From assembly GCA_023897205.1 (NCBI GenBank), contig JAHWDD010000005.1, positions 4,898,001-4,962,000 on the forward strand: a stretch of 64,000 nucleotides of DNA. Reading direction: 5' to 3'. The stretch comes from Exophiala sp. HKRS030 (taxonomy: Eukaryota; Ascomycota; Eurotiomycetes; Chaetothyriales; Herpotrichiellaceae). Position numbers and translations under genes: made by a program. A model generated the notes under the pieces. It worked only from the letters and a program-made list of their open reading frames with translations. It had not been told where the DNA came from and searched no databases. Positions within the stretch are counted from its first letter, which is position 1, and each line of letters begins with the position of its first letter. Positions 57,901 through 64,000 of this stretch are shown here, piece after piece.

Positions 57901-58663
57901 ACTGGTGGAGTGAAATGCGATGAAGTCGTCTTTGAAACTGAAGGCTTGGATGACCGCTTCCGCTTTGCGGGGCGCGCATCATCTTCTGACTCGTCGGGTA
58001 CGATAAAGTCATCGAGTTCTGGGCTAGTTAGTACTATTGTGCGCACGGAAGGAGAATAAAAATTACCCTCTTCTGGTTCAAGTACATCTTCATGCTGATA
58101 TACATCATCATCCTCACTTTCCGAGACTTTTCTCCGTTTTGTAGGACGAGCACGCGCTGCAGCTGTGGGCTTGAAGACATCATCGTTGTCGGTACCTTCA
58201 CTATCGGAATCGATGTAACGAACGACTTTCTTTTTCGCCTAGGACACACGTAAGTGTATTGTTCACCTGAAGGATTGAATTCAAGGCATACTCTTCTAGT
58301 CGGCGTTCCGCGAGCATTTAATTCTTCCACGCCATTAGTCTGCCGTTCATCAGCTGACACTGGCGAGGGCAGACCTTTGGGAATTGAAGGAGAACGATTC
58401 TTTGCGTGGTTGTCATTCTCATCCTCTGGGTCGGCGGGATCGCTGCTCGGTGCGGGCGTTAACGAAGAGCTAGATCTGGGCGAAGCTGGCTTGTAACTCG
58501 TGGCAGAAGGAGAAGAGAGTGTAGCCGTTGGAGGCAGAACAGGCGAGGATGTAGATGGAGTTCGTTGAAAGAATCCCAGAAGAGTCTTTTGTCCACCTGA
58601 AGAGGCACTCTTCTTCAGTGAGGGCGTGGACGCAGGAGTGGACGTTGCTGCTTTTCTGGCCAT
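54909..58663 (-). CDS. MSH6: DNA mismatch repair protein MSH6
   Basis: This is the MutS-alpha partner of MSH2; it recognises base mismatches and small loops. Exons are 58663-58292, 58238-58067 and 58018-54909 with introns of 53 and 48 bp (GTATGC...CCTAG; GGTAAT donor, CTAACTAGCCCAG end), giving 1217 residues in frame with no missing base. The N-terminus carries a PCNA-binding PIP box (QKTLLGFFQ) at about 25-33, then a disordered acidic/basic stretch. The mismatch-reading F-x-E motif is in GKFYELYEKD near residue 342. The P-loop is TGANAAGKST near 965 and Walker B is LVILDELGRGTSSHDG. No PWWP domain is present, as expected for fungi. Given the homopolymer losses elsewhere in this window, it is notable that this mismatch-repair gene itself reads intact. 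Confidence 0.95.
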
Positions 58664-59088
58664 CTTCAGTCAAAGCAACGAGGTTGTCCTCTAAAATCAA
58701 TGTACAAAGAAGGTTTGGCAGTAACAGAGAAAAACTCATGCACCTCCAGTGCAGGTCATGGAGGAATGCACTGCAATATGAAGACGTGGAGTGAAATGGA
58801 GTTGAGGAGGGCCAAACTAGATTTCTAAGGGAAGTGAAGTGATGCAATCGCGTTCAGTAGATAATTACTTTCTTTAGCGCGTCGCCCCGACGCGTAAATT
58901 GAGCCGACCCCGGAATTCTCCACGGGTACGGTACGCTTGGACATCACATTCAGCTGTGCATCGAGTCAACTACCTGGCTACCTGGGTCACGCTGGGTGTC
59001 TGGGTCCATTCCTATGTTCAGAGATGGTATTATGGTTATACATGGCTTAATGACAAGCCTTTTATATAGTACAAGAACATGGATCATG
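58664..59088. promoter_or_regulatory. MSH6 upstream region and TyrRS 3' end
   Basis: This is a 425-bp tandem spacer. An ACGCGT hexamer (Mlu-type, MCB core) occurs near 58890 in a GACGCGTAAA context. In yeast such sites control S-phase genes including MSH6, so a cell-cycle element is possible, by inference. Confidence 0.45.
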
Positions 59089-61111
59089 TCAAGCCTTGAC
59101 TTCTGGTGTCCCTGAATCTTGGCCTTCGCTATTCCAACCAGGACATGTCTGTCCTGAAGCCGCATATTCCTCATCAGGTATGATGTTGATGATCTTCAAC
59201 TTCCACTTGCCAATTCGCAAGATCAACAACTTTTCATCGATCACAAATTTTTGGTTCTCTTCCCACAAGTGAGTTTTGGCAGGCGTAAATGTTAGTGCAT
59301 CGTCCATGCCGCCCTTGGCGTCAGAACTTCCTCCGAGATAGAGTCCTCGAGCGTTGATAATACGTTGACCCTCTGCACGGCTTGAGACGAGACCTGCTGA
59401 CCAGACAATGCGGCTCAACGCCTGTCCGATAACAAGGCTCCGCGGCAATTGAATTGTCGTCTCGGGTTGGTTGTCCCATCGCGTTGGCGGGGCGTGCTTG
59501 TTCAGGACGGGGTTGACAAAGGCTTGTGCCCCGTGGCCAGCATTGGTCTCGGCAGCTCTGGCTTTTTGTACACCTTGCGCAATGTCGCTGATTGAGATTC
59601 CTTTGCTATACATTTGTCGGTGTTCTTGCTCCGCCTGTTCCGCAGCACCCAGACCATGAATGAGCTCTACGAACTCCTTTGCAAGCTTGTGATGTGGTAC
59701 CCGCTTCGATTGATCCTCCTCATGCTGCTTCATCAGAGACGTGATCTCCGATATAGGCAGGAACGTTAGTAGCTTCAGATATTTCTCGACATCGGCATCG
59801 GCAGATCGGAGGAAGAACTGAGTGATATGTTAGTAGAGGAAACACAATGATGTCGTCTTGTGCCTACCTGGTAGAGCTCGAACGGAGTTGTCATGCTCTG
59901 GTCCAGCCAAACAGCATTCCCAGCACTCTTTCCGAATTTCTCCCCGTCGCAGTTGTTAAAAGTGGAACGGTGAATCCGAATGGTTCATCACTTCCCTTCG
60001 CGCGGAATTGCTTATCAAGGCCCACGTTCCGACTTTGCAATTGCTGGTACTCATGGTCATGCTTTGCAATCGTCTTGACGGAATCAGCTCCAGCGAGAAT
60101 ATTTCCGAATTGATCGGCTCCTCCAATCTGAACCTGGACTCCCTTTTGGTACAGGCACCACCAATCCCAGGCTTGCACCAAAGGATAAGAGAATTCAGCA
60201 AAGGACATACCGTCGCCTTCTAGTCTGGTCTTCACACTAAACTCTCATCAGCCTGACAACGTAATCAACCCGAATCATGACATAGTACATACGAATCTCT
60301 TCCTAGCAAGGGTCCTAGCCGTGTAAATCGGCCGAGCTTTTCAAGAAATTCCCTTGCCGAAGTCATAGTCCACCAAGTAACATTGTTTACCAAGTTTCGC
60401 CGCCATGCCCACTCTTTCTGATAACCACGGCGTATAGCGTATTGCTCAACAGACGCTCCAAACCGCTTCAGCTGGTTATGCATGGCCGCAATGTTGGCTT
60501 TCCGAACCGCGGGTGACATTTGCTCTCGACTCGTTGTGCGTCCGATAGGATCCCCGATAGCAGCTGTGACACCTCCAAGCTACACAGTATTAGCAGTTGC
60601 GCTGACTCTTGACGGGCCTTCAGGGCGCGCTGCTTACGAGATAGTGTATTGAGTAGCCATGGATATACATGAAAGCCAAAGCCATGAAAGGTACCATGTG
60701 CCCGACATGCATCGACGGCGCAGTGGGATCTATACCAGCGTATACACCGACTCTTCGATTCGTCAGAAGGTCATCCAGATCCTGTCTCTGTCTTGAGAAA
60801 TGTAAGCGCGAAGAACATGCGATCTGAATGTGATCGGGAGAAGCTACTGACCCGACAATCTGATTGACATAACCTCTTTCTTCAAGCAACGTCAACATAG
60901 ACTTCATCTTTCCGTCCCTAATATCACGCGCCCGCAGCTGCCATTCTTCTTCGGCAGTTTTAATTCTGTCCACATGTCTTTTTGTGATCCATCGTGTTTG
61001 TATCGCGGGGGTTTGGGAGGTGGCCGATTTGACTGCGCGGAGGGTACTACGGCAATTTCGACAAATATAGAGGGAGCGACGAGCTACGTGGAATGGCTGG
61101 TGATTAGCCAT
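59089..61111 (-). CDS. MSY1: Mitochondrial tyrosyl-tRNA synthetase, with a one-base frameshift
   Basis: This enzyme charges mitochondrial tRNA-Tyr. Five exons, 61111-60852, 60791-60638, 60579-60293, 60236-59868 and 59817-59089, have introns of 60, 58, 56 and 50 bp. The 60-bp intron is in frame without stops; I remove it because GTCAGT...CTTAC...CTCAAG ends fit and the homologue core (NQIVG then [13 protein letters not shown]) becomes continuous. One base is missing at CCCC 59942-59945 (TTAT then GEKFGKS). The total with it is 599 residues. An Arg-rich mitochondrial presequence opens the protein. The HIGH-type motif is HVGH (residue about 125) in [14 protein letters not shown], the KMSKS-type loop is KFGKS (about 334), and [10 protein letters not shown] binds tyrosine/AMP. 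The C-terminus ends with an S4-like RNA-binding region ([20 protein letters not shown]). Confidence 0.92.
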
Positions 61112-64000
61112 GGTCGACTGGCACTGGGCTCAGAGCGCAGTATTGATCCTCTGTTAGATGCGAATTGAAATGTTTCATGCATCCTATGGCAGAACTTCGG
61201 TTCTTCAGGTTGGGTGAGCAAGGGTGACGCTCTAAATTTTATTTTACACGGGAAGCCATCGGAGACAGAAAGCACCGATGGTTGCCGAATTGGGACTTAC
61301 TTGGCTTCTGACAATAGTTGACTTTGGCTTGCGAATTACACAAAGGTGAATGTACCCCGTTTTCTAAACCTTCTTGATTAATGGCCTATGGGTATATTTG
61401 CATTGAAGCTGCTCTTGATAGTAAAGCTTCCGGATGGTTCTAGACGACTCAAGGCTTTCGGTGCTGGTAGGGATAAACACAGAAGGGGAGGTCGAACAAT
61501 AAACTACATTCGCTCAGATGAAAGAACTCACTTCACCTGGGTGGAAAAGATTGTAGTATTAAAACATGAATTGCAGGTTTACGCCGTTATACTTTTAGCA
61601 AGACAGCGTTTGAGGCTTTTCGACGCCGTAAGGAGTGGTGGGTAGGTAAGAGAAAGTTCCTGGAAGTTCTGAAAATTCAAGTCTTCAACTAGCTAGCTGT
61701 CATTGCATATACATCGTAGGTTCTGCAACCCTCTAAAGACGCGGGACCGTCAATTGAGCACTTGAAATCAGCTCGAAGTTCCATCCGTGGTCCAAAATCT
61801 CGTCCAAATAAAATACTAGCGCTTCTGGGTAGGCCCCCATGAATGGCTTGGTCATCTCCAGATCCATCTGTGCTCGGTGAGCGTCGACGCTTGTATATCC
61901 TTATGCCAGTCGACGATCGGGTCTCTCTTTGGTCTGAATGATGATAGGCATCGTTGCTGATTCCCTGTATTTCACATATTTAATTGTTGGCACTGCATGC
62001 AGTATGATTCTGGGGCGCACTAAATGGTATGCTTGTCACGTCGTCTATTTGTGCATCAGCAGACTGGCTGGCAAGTCCTGGTAAAGGCGAAGACGGTAGA
62101 TATGTACATTTTATCTTGCGGCTTCGACCTGAAAATCAAACGAGTCAGTCTTCTAGAAACCTTTTGGAAGGAAGGGTAAGCATTCTTCGCAATTCACATC
62201 ACGCCCTTGCACAATAGACGAACTGATCTTCCAATCCGGAAGCTCATGGTTTGGGCAGGCGAAAATGATTGTCCTCTATCCGAGCCTGGCTGTGGAACTT
62301 GAACTTGCATACCTGGCGGGCGAAAGGACTCAAGAGATCTATTTCATAGACGCCGGCCAAAAAGAATCCAGCAGAAGGCAAGCTTCTCTGAGGCTCCCTT
62401 TCAACAACATCTCATTCGCCAAGCTCCAAAATCACCACCCAAGACTCACATTCCCGGCATGATCGCGTGCCTTCTCGCGTCTGCTTTAGATCACGTGAAA
62501 CCTCCGTGTAGGGAGGAGGGTTTTCACGGACGCCGACGTTCTGATGCCTTGTCGTGAAGCCGATGTGAACATCTTTCTTTGCCGACTAGCGGTGCCATCA
62601 ACCATTGCATGGATCTGTAAGAAGCCGGTTGCAGGATTGTGATATTGAAGAGGAAAGGACTGGCAAGAAATCTAATTGGTGTGATGTAGTAATGCTGACC
62701 GGAGGTTTGTGGTGAGGTCAAGCCCAAGGCTTCTCGGAAGGCAGGTGCCCACCCTTGGGAGTTGATCATTCCAAATCAAGCGATCACTCTTCGTCTGCGC
62801 TTTCCCCGTTTCAGGTAGCCCATGCTGAACGTCAACGTCCAAGTGGTTTGAACACGTTATCCTTGACCTCGAACTCATCCTCAGCCATCTGTCGGCTTCA
62901 GCATTGCAGTCTTCTCACAGTCGAACTGCCAGGGATACCAATAAGAGCTTCTTATGTATCTCCGAAGATAGGGCTGCTCTCAAGATTGCCGCATGCCATC
63001 CTGAACTCAAGCTCCGAAGGAGAGCCTCCAGACTCCAGACTCCCGGTTTTATTGTAAGAGTTCGAACTTGCTGCTATCGTCAAACACCACTACCCGTTTG
63101 GAAGGGAAATTCGAATATAAGTTCTCCTAAAGTCTCACGACTCAAATCAGTATTACCGAGGACTTTGCAGCACTACTAATCAACACGGCCATGACCCGTT
63201 AACACTAGCCTATTGCTCACATGTAAGATTTTGGTCACATGGCGGTAGCCTCTCTGAGCTTTGGTTGTCTTGCAGCCGATTGGTTTCCCAGCGTGGGTCA
63301 GGGCTCCAGTATCAAGTCCTTTTTCTAAAAGCATTGTCGCGGTACATGAATATCAGCAAAGGTTAATTTCTGATCAAGTCTCCCCTTTCATTTGTTGTGC
63401 GGAAGGATCCAGCCACACTTCCAGGATGAGCCCACTCGACCAAGGCGCGTGCCTTTGCAGTCTTCTCGTCAGGCAATGTCCAGCGAATGAGTCTTCTGTA
63501 AGTGTCGCTCAGTGTGTTCACAAAAACAGCGCATCCACTCTATCAGAAGATGACTCTGGAGTCTGGACTGTTCAGCCACGTTTGTGGTCATTTGGCTCTG
63601 TTACACACCCATTGGAGGATCGATACAATTAGGATTGCCCAGCCCCAATCCCGACACTACTAGGCTGAGAATCCTAAGGGGCTCGGAATCCTCAGCCAAA
63701 TCCATTTGCGATCACACAATGTCTTCCATTATTGGTATCATGCCGCTCAGGTCTATTGTTCCTTTCGCTCCCACCTAACATATCCCATGTTGCCAGTGGA
63801 CAATCAACACCTCGATCTACCATGCTTTGCTAGCGTTCTGATATCTCTTTCACGATTGCTGAATGACATTCGTTTAGTTCCTTGAAACTTTTCCTTGACT
63901 AGTCCAACCAAGTGTGGGCAATTGTCATTGACCGGCGACAGTTGATATGTCTAACACTCCAGAGCATCCAAATGTCCAAGACCACGGTCCCGAAGTTGTC
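61112..64000. other. 2.9 kb with no gene identified at the window's right end
   Basis: ORFs are below 125 codons, overlap on both strands and show no family signal. The first 200 bases are the TyrRS upstream region. A CACGTG core lies near 62494. Nothing here could be called a gene, RNA or repeat with support. Confidence 0.5.

Noticed and set aside
58034..58663. Apparent frameshift in MSH6 between two overlapping ORFs
   Set aside because: Two ordinary introns (58239-58291 and 58019-58066) join all three exons in frame, so no error needs to be invoked.

Overview
The window is nuclear DNA from a filamentous ascomycete (Pezizomycotina). Short 48-110 bp GT-AG introns with CTAAC/TTAC-type branch sites, intergenic spaces of a few hundred bases, and a gene set of PIL1, a SUR7/PalI protein, PXR1, RPL38, PUP3, MSH6 and mitochondrial TyrRS all say so. 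An EZH2-type methyltransferase and the protein flavour make a Eurotiomycete of the black-yeast (Chaetothyriales) type my best guess, which is inference only.

Layout. 1-14 kb: NatB auxiliary subunit (+, 5' end cut), proteasome beta-3 (-), TUG/UBX protein (+), ribosomal protein L38 (+, three exons), NAT9-type acetyltransferase (-), G-patch PXR1 (-), and a small one-TM protein (-). 14-24 kb: a Yor1-like ABCC transporter (-), an intron-bearing tRNA-Val(UAC) (-), a gene-poor stretch of degenerate repeats with a decayed RG-rich gene, and a short-chain dehydrogenase (-). 24-32 kb: a divergent pair, WDR6/Trm734-like (-) and EZH2/KMT6-like (+). 34-43 kb: eisosome BAR protein PIL1 (+) and a SUR7/PalI tetraspanner (+), separated by a 3.3 kb gene-free region, then a LigD-type phosphoesterase protein (-) and a pirin (+), divergent. 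43-49 kb: a long MRP-type ABCC transporter (+). 49-61 kb: secreted glutaminyl cyclase (-), a two-TM probable mitochondrial protein (+), a Myb-like/AT-hook protein (+), MSH6 (-), mitochondrial TyrRS (-). The last 2.9 kb shows no gene.

Most genes are housekeeping and share no pathway. The one clear functional pairing is PIL1 plus SUR7, both of the plasma-membrane eisosome/MCC domain.

The most striking property is technical or evolutionary. Nine otherwise well-conserved genes are each broken by one (one of them by two) single-base frameshifts. All ten are repaired by adding, never removing, one base, and nearly all sit at short homopolymers, mostly G or C. Because essential genes such as proteasome beta-3 are hit, undercalled homopolymers in the assembly are the likeliest cause. 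Coordinates for those genes are given as one span with the break stated.

On biology, the best candidates for a second look are the fungal Zn2Cys6-like cysteine cluster inside the EZH2-like protein, its NHS-to-NNS change in the SET domain, and the repeat-rich 20.2-22.7 kb and 35.3-38.6 kb regions.
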